Below, piece by piece: positions 21,960 to 32,464 of a stretch of DNA of 64,000 nucleotides (its first letter is position 1; every line of letters begins with the position of its first letter). Under the pieces are notes generated by a model. That model saw only the letters and a list, made by a program, of their open reading frames with translations, was not told where the DNA came from and did not search any database. This DNA is from Adiantum capillus-veneris (lineage: Eukaryota > Streptophyta > Polypodiopsida > Polypodiales > Pteridaceae): positions 30,951,513 through 31,015,512 of the forward strand of contig CM043968.1 of NCBI GenBank assembly GCA_014529385.2, written 5' to 3'. The position numbers were made by a program, and so were the translations under genes.

Positions 21960-22489
21960 GCTGACCTGGGTGCAAGACCTTTGCACAAACCTTGGAGGCT
22001 TATGAAGCTGATCTGGTAAATTAGGATAAACTTTGGTAAAAATAAAACTCACCCTTTGGGCTTTAAAACTTTCACCTCTCCTATGAAAAACCTTAGCACA
22101 ATGCTTTGGAGGTGCCGCCAAGCTACTCCCAAACCTGCTACATTTAGATCTACTAAATTTAGATAATTTGTGGGAAGTTAGAATTTCACCCTAAGGCTTT
22201 CAAGACTTCATACTTGGAGTCTAAATATTTATTCTAATGACTTGAGCTTAGCACAATCACTTTTTATTTTTAGACTCGTATAATTGCTCTCAATCATCTC
22301 CTTTGTCATGTACCTTTAATCAAGGTTGCCCGGAATACATTTATCCTTGACATGTACCTATGACTGAGATAATTAGTTAGCAATTACCCTTGCTCTTTTA
22401 TGGACTTTTTCCCTTTTGGTCCCAAGCTTTGACATGTTGGTCCATTAGCACTTAATCAATTTCACTGTTATAAATAATTATTCATGACA
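21960..22489 (-). repeat. Probable 3' LTR of Gypsy-B3 (left limit unknown)
   Basis: On the minus strand the LTR would start TGTCATGAATAATTA at 22489, directly after a polypurine tract. The left limit is not resolved and may lie across the Copia-2 insertion. It includes the second copy of the 48-bp unit (to 22007). No coding sequence is visible. Confidence 0.5.
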
Positions 22490-22504
22490 TTACCTCTCCC
22501 TTGA
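22490..22504 (-). other. Polypurine tract of Gypsy-B3
   Basis: The minus strand reads CAAGGGAGAGGTAA followed by TGTCATG, a typical arrangement of polypurine tract then LTR start. It lies about 370 bp after the chromodomain. Confidence 0.6.
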
Positions 22505-22712
22505 AATCATAATCGACCTTGACTATAGGGTAGGGAAAATAAAGGCATAGATAATCTCGTTGCTTCGGGTAGAGGATCCCTTTTTACTCGTCGACCTTCT
22601 TCCAGATGGGTTACTAACTCCACTTGGTGCTCAAAAGGCTTAGCTATCCCAAGAATGTCTTTAATTAGCCCTAATCATCTCTCATAGTGTATTGGCAAGG
22701 TCTACTAGATGC

Positions 22713-22746
22713 TTGAGAGACTAAGCTGCCAAGCTTAGTCTCTCAA
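22713..22746. other. Perfect 15-bp inverted repeat (hairpin) in Gypsy-B3 3' region
   Basis: Arms TTGAGAGACTAAGCT (22713-22727) and AGCTTAGTCTCTCAA (22732-22746) are exact reverse complements around the 4-nt loop GCCA. It lies between the chromodomain and the polypurine tract, where the RNA would be 3' untranslated. Confidence 0.85.
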
Positions 22747-22869
22747 ACTTGATTTATGGTATGCATACACTTCGAACTTATGAATATTTTTTAAAAAATC
22801 TCAAAGTCAAAACAAGACAAAATTCTATATAAAATATAATTGTACACACCTGATTCTTACCTTTGATAG

Positions 22870-23838
22870 GAGTCATTGTAAGCATTTACAAGGTTTACAT
22901 TATCCTTTAGCTAGATGTCTTGCATCCACTGTGCATCTTCAAAAGGATAGTTTTTAAATTTGACAAGATATCGTTGGATAGCCTTACCACTTTATAAAAC
23001 CTTGTCATCATGTCATAGAATACTCTCTAGCTAAAAAATCTCTTGTTGACCCTCAAACTCAAGTGGGTCTTTAATTACCGGTTCTTTGGGTGGCTCGCCC
23101 TTATAAGGTTTCAAGAGGCTCACATGAAAGGTATTATGAATGAGCCATGTACTTGATAACCTTAACTTATAAGTTGTTTGATAAATAGGCTTAAGTATTT
23201 GAATTGGGCCATAATATCTTTTTGCTAACTTAGCATAATATTTTTGGTGACCCGTTGGACGTCGTTGTGTTCCCTTGCCCATAGTGTGGCTTATGCGTAC
23301 TTTTAGAAACTTGAGCAATACTCGATCATTTTCTTTTAAGGTCAAGGCTCGTCTATGCTTATCGGAAATAGCCTTTTTCTTTTGTTGCGTGATGGATATA
23401 TCTTCTTTGATCGTTTGAAAAGATACTTTAATCTTTGATATACTCATCAATAGTAAATATGCTCCCAAGTGTCTTGAATATTAATTGGAGCTTGAGTCTT
23501 CCTTCAAATACGTCGAAGGATGCGTTTCTTGTAGAAGTATGGATAGTGTTATTATACGCATACTCTACTAAGGATAAATAATTTTCCTATTGATCTTTTT
23601 TATCTACTATTGTAACATATGTTTTAAGTAGATCAATGACAGTTGAATTTGCTATCTCACTTTGGGCATCCGTTTGTGGGTGATAGGCCAAGGAGAAATT
23701 CAACTTAGTACCCAAATTCTCAAAGAGACCCTTCCAAAAATTGATGGTCATTCTCGGATCTCTATCGGATAATATAGATGTTGGTGTTGGCGGATCGACT
23801 GAACAGGTGTCCGCCTGGCAAAACATGTAGCCGAACAT
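22870..23838 (-). pseudogene. Gypsy-B3 integrase C-terminal half with chromodomain
   Basis: The minus-strand piece 23838-23587 reads SILSDRDPRMTINFW (second catalytic Asp) and AYHPQTDAQSEIAN (Glu). The open frame 23468-23031 is the integrase C-terminus (ALTLKENDRVLLKF, KRYYGPIQILKPI, TWLIHNTFHVSLLKPYKG). After 23030, across stops, the chromodomain reads IQRYLVKFKNYPFEDAQWM (about 22975-22920). This identifies family B as a chromovirus; the chromodomain is thought to guide integration to marked chromatin. Homology to B1 ends near 23790 at an unrelated junction. Confidence 0.88.
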
Positions 23839-23945
23839 CGCATTTGTACTCTATTATTTTTCGAGCTAGTGTAGTGATACTTTGTGTAAATCTTGATTCT
23901 AGAGTAGCAGGTCAATTCCCAGAGTTGTAATTCTATCATGATATC

Positions 23946-24334
23946 TGTAAAGGCCCATGTGAACTGGCCACTAGAAATTTAGAAATCCCTAGGTATAAAA
24001 TTCAATAACCTTAATGTGAAAGGGGGCTTATCTTCTAAAGACAAATAAGCTTTGTTGTATGTACACTCAAGTGACTACAAAGTGCCAACTTGTCATCAAT
24101 ATAGCTAATGATTGGGTAATCCATTTTCAATTTGAAACTTGAATTGTGTTCCCTCTCTTTGCTCAAGTGGTGGTTTGCTTGTTGAGTTGGTGTGTTTGCT
24201 TGTTAGGTTCACTTCTTTAGATTGACAACCTCAAAGAGTCTCCATGCCTTATGCGAGTCACTTCCTTGAGTATTGACATTATGTTAGTGCCAAATAGCTA
24301 TGCTACAAACGTCCATCGTGGTGATCCACTAACA
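23946..24334 (+). repeat. Candidate 5' LTR of Gypsy-A2 (389 bp)
   Basis: The right limit is well supported: ACTAACA at 24334 directly before the PBS. The left limit is inferred from TGTAAAGGCCC at 23946, next to unrelated sequence. TATAAAA at 23994-24000 is a possible promoter. Confidence 0.55.
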
Positions 24335-24335
24335 T

Positions 24336-24353
24336 TGGTGTGGTTATCGGGGA
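24336..24353 (+). other. Primer-binding site of Gypsy-A2 (Asp-tRNA type, degenerate)
   Basis: TGGTGTGGTTATCGGGGA matches the TGGCGCCGTTGCCGGGGA-type site at most positions, including the final CGGGGA. Confidence 0.7.
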
Positions 24354-24861
24354 ATGATCCTTAGATGGTGAGTGACCTAGTGTGTACTTAGAGCGTTCTT
24401 TTCTCAATATTTGTCTTTCCATTCCATTTACTCCTTAGCAATGAAGCAACTAGACATGGGGTTTAGTGTTTGGCAGAGTTTAGAAGTCAGAGCCTTACTA
24501 GATCTATTCTCGAGAAGTAAAGAGAGTTGTGAGTGAGATAGCCAAAAGCATTTTGTTCTTCGATATTCTTTATGCATTCAAAGTGTTGTTTTGTTTTTCG
24601 TTACGACCTTTATTTTTGTTGCTAGATTCATTTCAGTACTTAGGAGTAGGATAAGTACAAACTACAACCATCAAATTGGGATGAAAAAACCAGAGAGAAA
24701 AAAAGTGAAAGCCATATTTTGGACGAAACGACCATAAACTCTAAAAATCAAAGATTTGATGATCAGAACTCAAAAGGTGATTTAAACCCAAAAACAAGTG
24801 CAAAAAAGGGATAACCAAAACATAGAGAGTCAGTTTGGAAAGTTTCATGCAATTTACTACA

Positions 24862-26590
24862 GGAACATGGATTGTGATCCATGTTCCCTTGTGATAGTTT
24901 GAGCAGAAAGTGATACCATTGGGTCCAGAGTGGTTCGACATCAATGAATATACATTTTTGGAGAAAAATTGGCACTAAAAATCAAGAAGTTGGACAAAAG
25001 ATACAAAAACCTTGGAAATTGACTAAAAGTTAGGGCTTTTCAAACTTGTTCAGATCCAAATCCAAAAATAAGTGAAAATCTGACATCCACAGAGTGTACG
25101 CATACAGTTGTCCAAATTTCACGTTCAGATGTGGTCAAACATGGATTGGGATCTTTGCCCCCCTTGATCATTTGGAGCTAAGATTTGAGCGCAGTAAATA
25201 GCTGATACCATTTGGAACAAGTTTCCCAAAAGACACAATAGCAAAACCTTGCAAAAAGTTAGTGAAAATAGCCAAACATCATAAACTAGTCAAAAATCAC
25301 AGGCCAAACAAAAGAACAAGAACTTTCTTTTGACTAACAAAAAGTGTTCCAAATCCAAAAATAAGTGGTGGAGTAGACTACTAACACTGCAAGTCATCAA
25401 CATGCTAAAATTGGTGTCCAGATCTGATGGAACATGGATCGCGATCCATGCCCCCCATTAAGGATTTTGGCTGAGATTTGAGCAATAGGTAGCTGAGACA
25501 TAGACAAACACTTTTTCCAAAAGAAGCATTGTTAAAAAACTTGTAAAGAGTGGTCAAAAGAGCAAAAAATAGAACCTTATCAAAACTACCATAGTAGATT
25601 GAAGATTTAACTTTTGGTTGAGCAAAAGTGATATAAATTCAAAAGAAATTTGGGGAGGCTACAAATATCATAAGCTATTAGCTCACCAAATTCCAAGTCC
25701 AAAAGTGGCCAAACATGGATTGTGATCCATGTCCTCATGTGAATTTTTGGACAGAAACTATACCAGCTTGTAATAGAGACCATTGTGATCAAAAATTCCC
25801 AGAGGAGGACTGCCAAAAAAGTTGGTCAAAAAAGCTAAAAATAAATCTAGGTAAAAAATAACTAAAACGGACCTGGGGATTGAATTTTTATCGACCTAAT
25901 CAAGTCCAAACCACACAAAAACCATATAGCTAGCATCAAGTTACCAAGGGTAAGCTGTATGCCAAGTTTTAGTGCATTCTAACACAAGGGAACATGGATC
26001 ACGATCCATGTCCCCTGTCATAGAGTGAGACATGTTTGCATCATGGTTAGAGCAGGTCACAAGGAGTCTAGTGGTCTTTTCAAGTTTGAATTTGGATATA
26101 AAAAACTAACTCAAAAGCCCAAAACTTCAAGCATTCTGAGCAAGTGCTAGAATTGACCTAAGTTTCAACTGAGATCTCCAAATACAAAAAAATTTAATAT
26201 CATAGCATCTACTAATCATGTTGATCCTAATGGTATCAAGAAAGTCAATATGGCCTCCAAACATAGATCATGATCCATGTATCCATGGTAACATCTTGAC
26301 CTAAAATTTTCCATATGTAGTGCACACATAAGGAAACATATCTCCAAGTCCAATTCTGGGAAAAAATCAGTAAATTTGGATCAAAAGGCATCAAAACAGG
26401 TGACAGACTAAAAATCTTATTGCATACCTAGTGTTGGGCTTTTGACCTATCAAGTCCAGATATGGTTGAACATCCATGTCCCTCAACCTCATAATTTGGT
26501 AAAAATTGGTACAGATCCTGTGCATAACCTTGTCTACATACTGTCAAAATTTGAAGTGAAAATTTGAAAGGGAGTCATGGATCGTGATCT
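24862..26590 (+). repeat. Palindrome array of about 280-bp period in the Gypsy-A2 leader
   Basis: Dyads centre near 24874, 25148, 25441, 25722, 26000, 26270 and 26584, with a half site (CATCCATG) near 26475. Spacings are about 274, 293, 281, 278, 270 and 314 bp. The third is a perfect 18-bp palindrome, CATGGATCGCGATCCATG (25433-25450). The first has 11-bp arms GGAACATGGAT/ATCCATGTTCC around TGTG. The fifth has arms ACATGGATC/GATCCATGT around AC. The second is decayed. A C-rich stretch (TTCCCTT, GCCCCCC, GTCCCC) usually follows each dyad, and the units between are only loosely similar. No open frame spans the array. Confidence 0.85.
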
Positions 26591-26979
26591 TGTACCTCTT
26601 CATAGTGGGAGTATCTGACTTGATGAGCTTGTAGATATACTTGAGTACATCTCAAATCTCAAGTTTGAGCTGAAAATACCTTCTGGAGACCAAGATACAA
26701 GCCAAAGTTTTTGTGTCCTGGTCTTGCGACTGTTTTGAGTGCTATTTAAAAGCCGTTCACCAAAATTTCTATAACTTTTGATAGAAAACTCCAAATTGAG
26801 TCAAGTATAGCCAAGAAGAAAACTTGTGAGCAATAGGACACAATTAGAAAACCACTTTTAAAGCCAAATTTTTCTAGGTTTCCTAATTCTTAACTTTTAG
26901 GGTACCCAGAACTAGTTTTCAAAGAACAAAGATCCACAAAGACTTGACTTTTGAGAGACCCGACTAGGATCAAAAACGA

Positions 26980-28650
26980 ATAGGTTGCACAAAGCCAACG
27001 TGAGCCTATTTCACAGACTACCTTGAGAGTTTTGAGTGAGACTTTATCATGAAAATTCATCCACCACCAAGGTTTTCTATTCAACTTAAAGACATAGACC
27101 GCAAGAAACGATGCAATACCTTCAACAATGGGATTGGGAGAATACCTAGAGTAGAGGCATCCTCTAATCAACAAATCGAAAGTGAGATTCATCAAAAACA
27201 ATGAAGCCATGAGAGTTCTAACGGATCACGCTATTGAGGGTCTGTATAGGCTCACAAACAGGGATCCATATACCTTCTACAAGTGTGGAGAGTTGACACT
27301 TCATAAGAACCTCTATGCATTCACGTATACAAATGCCCAAGGAGTGCAAGTTTTGATGGTGATAAGTACGGACAAGAGTAAAAACTTGTTGATCCAAATG
27401 ACCTAGAAAGATACACATACAAGGGTACTCCAATCTTTGCTTACTTTCAGTCAAAAACGATGCTAGAGGACATGTCAAAGAGGATTCCACCAGGATTTTC
27501 TCCAAGGCAAGACGAGAGAGTGAGAGATGTCTTTGCAAGAGACCACGAGCTGGTTAGATTGGTGATTGAACCATGCATATGAGACCATATCAAGTGGCCC
27601 AATGTGCCAAAACAAAGTACAGTGGGTCAAGGGATTTATTTGTTCATGTCTCACTCTTCAAGCAAGTTTTGAGACCTGAACAAATTGTGAATTTTCATAC
27701 TCACTATGAGATATTTGGGTTGCCATTAGAAGGGACGGTTTTGATGTGGTTCCAACCATTGAACAGAGATGATTTTCCAAACATAGCACAACTCTTGCAA
27801 GAATTCATAGAGGAGTTCTCAAAAAGGGGAATCAAGCACAACACGGTGTCACAAATCTACGCTTTCAAGCAAAAAGTGAACGAGAAAGTGAAGAAAGATT
27901 TGCTTTGCTTCAAACAGTACATAGAGAGGTGTCCCACACAAGAGTTACCACAAGACAAGAAATTATTAGTTCTCTTCATAGAGGGCTTGAAGAACGAGAC
28001 TCTTAAAAAGGACCTACATTTAAAAACATGCACGATGTTTGAGCACATCACTAGAGAAGCTCTATATCTAATTGACAATTGCAAGGCCTACAGAGAGGTG
28101 ACGAACAATACAGAAAATGCGACCAGTAGTGCCTCATCTTTGAAGAGTAAATCCAAAGAAAAGCAAAATGTTCAAACTCCTACGGTGTCGAGCATTGATC
28201 AAGTGGTCGAGGAGGTGATTAGAAGGATAAACAAAGGCTATAAACAAAACTCAAATGTAAAACAGCCTCAACTGAGAAGATGTGATACTTGTGGAGGGGA
28301 TCATTCCACCCATGGTGTAACACTCAGTCAAGACCACAATATATGCTAGGGAACAAATGTCTCTTCTAAATGATAGTAGAGTAGTAGTCAACTACACTCA
28401 ACCAGCATATGTGCCACAACTAACGAAAAATTAGTTTCCATGGATGAGAACACCTTAATGTTCATAGCCAATCAAGAGTATGGATCAAAAACAATTCTTA
28501 CAAGGCAAGAACATCCATTGGTGGAACCACCAGCTAAGTAGCAAGCAGGGCCGTGCTATGAGTATGGAGGCAACCATTGGCCAAGAGATTGTTCACATCG
28601 GGCAAAGAACGTAGAGATATGGAGATATTGTCTCAAATGGTGTTACACAT
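26980..28650 (+). pseudogene. Gypsy-A2 Gag with zinc-knuckle remnants
   Basis: The N-terminal part (27182-27550) is split between frames (NEAMRVLTDHAIEGLY; LERYTYKGTPIFAYFQ). The core frame 27573-28349 (258 codons) shows a plant gypsy Gag domain (retrotrans_gag-like): YEIFGLPLEGTVLMWFQPL, QLLQEFIEEFSKRG, AFKQKVNEKVKKDL, LFIEGLKNETLKKDL. A first knuckle remnant is CDTCGGDHSTHG at about 28282, and a second CYEYGGNHWPRDC near 28554 has Cys changed to Tyr. The helical Gag core is well conserved, while the knuckles and downstream frame are broken. The gag ends abruptly where the Gypsy-D2 fragment begins. Confidence 0.85.
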
Positions 28651-28677
28651 CTCATTCCTGGTTGTCTAAAACAAATT

Positions 28678-29190
28678 TACTCCCCCCTTTAAGAAGCGTT
28701 TTTGTCCTCAAAAACAAAAGTGATGATATCTTTGTAAGAACACTAATGTTTCCACAATGGCATCCATGGTGAATCCTACTATCCATTTGACCAAAACACG
28801 GTTTAGTAGGAGGTTCAATGAACAAGAACATCTTGATTTTCCACATTGTCATCCCTTTACAACCATTTTGTGTCATCGGACTATATCAAACATAGTGTGT
28901 AAACACTATTTATAACTTATCAAAGTATTTTAAATGAGCTATTACAACTAAGAGGTGTCTAAAGAATACCTTGTCTCAACTTTCCATGAACGTGACATGT
29001 TAACATAACTCATTGGCATCTTGATTAAGTCCTTAACTTTCTATTAGTGCTCATCAATAAACAACCCCACCATAACTAGTGATCGAGGTTGACATCTTGA
29101 CCTAAACATGAAGGGGCTAAACCTAGTTGCAACATGCTTTGCGTCATGGTAAGCAAACTCCAACTAGAGAGATAACCTCTTGGGGGGTGC
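28678..29190 (-). pseudogene. Gypsy-D2 fragment: integrase C-terminus and polypurine tract
   Basis: The sequence parallels 57113-57650 of Gypsy-D1 on the same strand. The minus-strand polypurine tract TAAAGGGGGGAGTAAA is at about 28671-28686. EFAYHDAKHVATRFSPF (about 29165-29110) is the integrase segment usually read as EFAYN...SPF. No LTR can be delimited, and the piece abuts A2 gag on the left. Confidence 0.75.
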
Positions 29191-29560
29191 ACTATGTAAT
29201 CATGTTAATGTACCACATGAGTTCAGCATTAGGGGTTTTTTTAATGCAAAAATTTTAGATAATTGAACAGAGTTACATTAAAATAAGGGGGTTTTATATT
29301 CAATTTTGAAAAAAAAATCCTAAAATAAGGTTTTTTCCAAGAATGCACGTTATATATGTTGACTCTGACATTAGGTTGGTTGTCACCTCCCTCTCATTGA
29401 TAGGGAATAGAACCACATGTTCTATCATACCCATGTAAGTCTCTAACATGAGCATATCAAAGAACTCCATATTATTCATCTTTGTCATCAGTCATGATGA
29501 CTTAATCTATTGTGACTCACTAGAGCATTGCCACTCTATCTCTGATAGTGGAGTCTGTGT

Positions 29561-29564
<4 letters not shown>

Positions 29565-29608
<44 letters not shown>
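29565..29608. repeat. (GA)n microsatellite with imperfect purine extension
   Basis: About 22 GA units, followed to about 29675 by purine-rich text with repeated GTGTGCAAAGAGGGAGATG (about 29643 and a variant near 29606). Ser/Leu- and Arg/Glu-repeat frames over it are artefacts of the repeat. Confidence 0.95.
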
Positions 29609-29609
<1 letters not shown>

Positions 29610-30860
29610 AAAGAGGGAGATGCACAGAGAGAGAGAGGAGTGTGTGTGCAAAGAGGGAGATGTAGAGAGAGAGAAAGATAGATGCTCTGTGTCGGTGGAG
29701 TAGCCTCTCAAAATACTTGAAAGAGCTCCATTTTCTTTTGTTATCAAAGAACAAGGAGATAGCACATAGATATGGGTTGGCACACATTCCAAATCCACCA
29801 AAATAACACAAAAAGTCAGTGTTTTTGGACAATTTAAGCGAAAACTGAGCCTTTTTTGGGCTCAATTGGAGCCCAAAAACATTTTGCTCAATGTTGAAGA
29901 TAGAATATATCCAATTAGAAACATTTTAATTTTAAATCCCCTCTAATACACCACTCCTAACCATATCTAGCATACATGTCAATCATTGTATTGCATGTAT
30001 TGCTATTCACAAAAATTGGCCAATTCCAATGTTTGCACTACAAGTAAACCTAATAAATGAATTGCCCCACGTAAAAATATGAGCAAAATCACTATCGGAT
30101 TACTGAAAAAACCCATCTAAAGAACAAAATCGGAACTTGTACTGTGTATTTCAATATGTGCACACAAAGTGGCACGACATCGCAAATCACATAAGTGTGG
30201 AAAGTCGTTGTGTACTAGAATCAAAATTTGTAATGCCAGATTTCTAGGAGAAATATTTGCTTGTAGTATGCTAGATGCATCAAGACTATTCCTTATAATA
30301 ATTGTAACTACTTAGCTTTAGAAGGAGTGCCTTGTGTGTGACGGGTTGCCCTCATCCCAATAGAAGATATATATGGTCAAAATTAAATGGGGATGCAGGA
30401 AGCACTTGGTGCAATTAACGACCAAAATTTTGAATTAGCATTGATAGATTAATTTCTTACTTAGTAATAATGAGTCGATCAAATTGTGTACATTATTTGG
30501 TCCATAAGCGACAAGAATGGCAATGACAATGAGCTGCATGGCTTGAATAGATTGTGAACAATATAAATCCCGAGTCGCTGAATTACTTGAAGTTATTCAA
30601 AGAACAAAAATTATATTAAGTTGTTCTCAATTTCATAGCCAATTTTTCTTTGCGAAGATTGAACTCAAAGAGCAAATAAAAGTCTCCTTCAACCACATAT
30701 AGTTGGAGAACAACTGGTTGCTCATTAGCAATGCTCATTAGTAATAAGCCAAGCTTTTTAAATCTTTGTATAATGAGAAATATGATCAAATTGTCCACTA
30801 ATACTCTTGATGCAAATGAATATGACCCACCTTAATACCAATCATGGGAGTTCCATAATT

Positions 30861-31141
30861 GGAATGATCAAGGGATTTACTTGAGCTTTAACATAATGCA
30901 CTTAATAAGCACAAATAAATCTCCTAAACACATGGAAAAGGGATGCACGACTCAAGGAAACAAAACAACGCTAAAAAGAATTAAAATGCAACCCACAATT
31001 GGAATAATTAAGATAGGGATTTAGATTGATCTTTAACATAATGCAGTTAATAAGCACAAATAAATCTTTTGAACGCATGGAAAAGGGATACACGGCTCAA
31101 GGAAACAAAATAGCACTAAAAAGAATTAAAAAAGCAACCCA
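30861..31141. repeat. Two tandem copies of a 140-bp unit
   Basis: Units 30861-31000 and 31001-31141 share GGAAT(G/A)AT at the start, CATAATGCA, TTAATAAGCACAAATAAATC, ATGGAAAAGGGAT and CTCAAGGAAACAAAA. They are roughly 85-90% alike by eye. Confidence 0.85.
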
Positions 31142-31595
31142 ATACTACATGAATACATGAACCCTTTTATAGTTGTTCCAAGAAAGCGATCACATCCTAC
31201 TTCAAGAGGATTCTCATGATAGAGAAAAGGAGATCTAGTGTGAGTGTTAAGGTGTGATGCACCAATAAAAACTCAATGAATGGAGTAGCCAATGGAATGA
31301 TATTATGGCAATGTACACAAAATTCATGCTATTTGTAGGCTATACAAAGGGTGAATTAAAAATATGGATGCCTAAGGTTGCCAAGATTAAACCCTCTAGG
31401 CTTTAGTTATGCATAAGGTGAATGCACGCCTAGAGCTAATGGACTAGGGAGTTTTAGGTTAGAGTATGTGGGTGACCCTTACCGTTCATTTATCAGCCAA
31501 TCATTAACAAGGGGGCTTTCTCCAATGCATTGTCAAGGCAATAATATATCCTAACCTTGATATATAAGCCTGCTTTATGCAAATGGAGATGCCAC

Positions 31596-32271
31596 TGTTA
31601 AGTATGGAGCCTGATTTACCCTTGTAATTTTCTGTGGTAAAAGCGCACATTTGTAAGGCCCCCAGTATGAGGAGAAGCCATCGTGCGTGAAGGAAAATCA
31701 CTCACTGGAAACCAAAAATTTTCACGGACAAGAATCAGGGGCAACTTTAAAGGCCTCGGGGGCGGAGGTCCCCGAGACTTTTTTTTTCGCCGGAATATTA
31801 TGGCCGGACGGCGGCCGCAAAGTGGTCAGAAAACAACCGGTCGGTTGGCCGGTGGCCAGTAGTCAATGGCCGATGGCCGGTGGTCGGAAGTCAATGGCCG
31901 GTGGCCGGTGGCCGAATTCAATGGCCGGTGGCCGAATTCAAAAGCGGACTTGTCTTCTCAAGGGCAGCCACACATGGACGGATTGGAGGGTCCGATTTGG
32001 ACTTATTCGCACAAGGGCGGCTACACATGGCTGTCTCTCATAAGAGAGGGCAGCCCTTTTGGCCTATAAAAGGAGGCCATTTCTACACACATTTCATAGT
32101 GTGAAGTTGATACAACAAGGTGAGTGTGAGGTGGTGAGAGTGAAGCAAGGCGGGAGCTCTATCAAGGGTTTAATCCCTTTGTAAACTACTTCTTCTTTTG
32201 AAGTGCTAAAGCCATTGAGTGGTTGCTTTCCCGTGGACGTAGCCCACATTGGGTGAACCACGTATATCGTG

Positions 32272-32306
<35 letters not shown>

Positions 32307-32391
32307 CTATAATCTCTTGTGTGTGAAATCTATCTCTCTCCATTAAGTAATCTACTCAAAAATCTATTTAGCTACGTCTTATTTTCTTACA
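31596..32391 (+). repeat. 5' LTR of Copia-4 (796 bp)
   Basis: TGTTAAGTATGG to CTTACA. U3 holds a cluster of GGCCGGTGGCC-like repeats (about 31846-31940). A TATAAAA box is at 32065-32071, followed by a (TC)n tract at 32276-32303. Confidence 0.95.
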
Positions 32392-32393
32392 AC

Positions 32394-32405
32394 TGGTATC
32401 AGAGC
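32394..32405 (+). other. Primer-binding site of Copia-4
   Basis: TGGTATCAGAGC, the initiator Met-tRNA type site, two bases after the LTR end. Confidence 0.95.
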
Positions 32406-32464
32406 AAGGTTTGCTCGTAGCTAAATTATCTCAAGGAAAGGATTCCTTGAATTGAGTGGGAGTT

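Larger units (their letters stand above)
23946..28650 (+). mobile_element. Gypsy-A2: 5' part of a Gypsy-A element (LTR, leader array, gag)
   Basis: In order: candidate LTR (23946-24334), Asp-type PBS (24336), a long leader with a roughly 280-bp-period palindrome array (24862-26590), and Gag (about 26980-28650). It is truncated by the Gypsy-D2 fragment at about 28660, so no pol survives. A short leader block near 24630 (TCAG...AGGAGTAG...TAAGTA) matches the equivalent position of Gypsy-A1 near 4930, linking the two, although their LTRs differ in length and text. Confidence 0.75.
29191..31595. other. Unassigned stretch between Gypsy-D2 and Copia-4
   Basis: AT-rich, with only short open frames lacking motifs. 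Apart from a (GA)n run and a 140-bp tandem duplication, listed separately, I see no gene or mobile-element signature. Confidence 0.5.

Noticed and set aside
24862..26590. Regular palindromic array considered as a CRISPR array
   Set aside because: Period about 280 bp, imperfect dyads, no constant repeat-spacer lengths, eukaryotic retrotransposon context and no cas genes.
31687..32104. Trp/Gly/Arg-rich frames near 31687-32104 and 36632-36922
   Set aside because: They lie in the U3 repeats of both Copia-4 LTRs, upstream of the promoter; repeat text, not coding.
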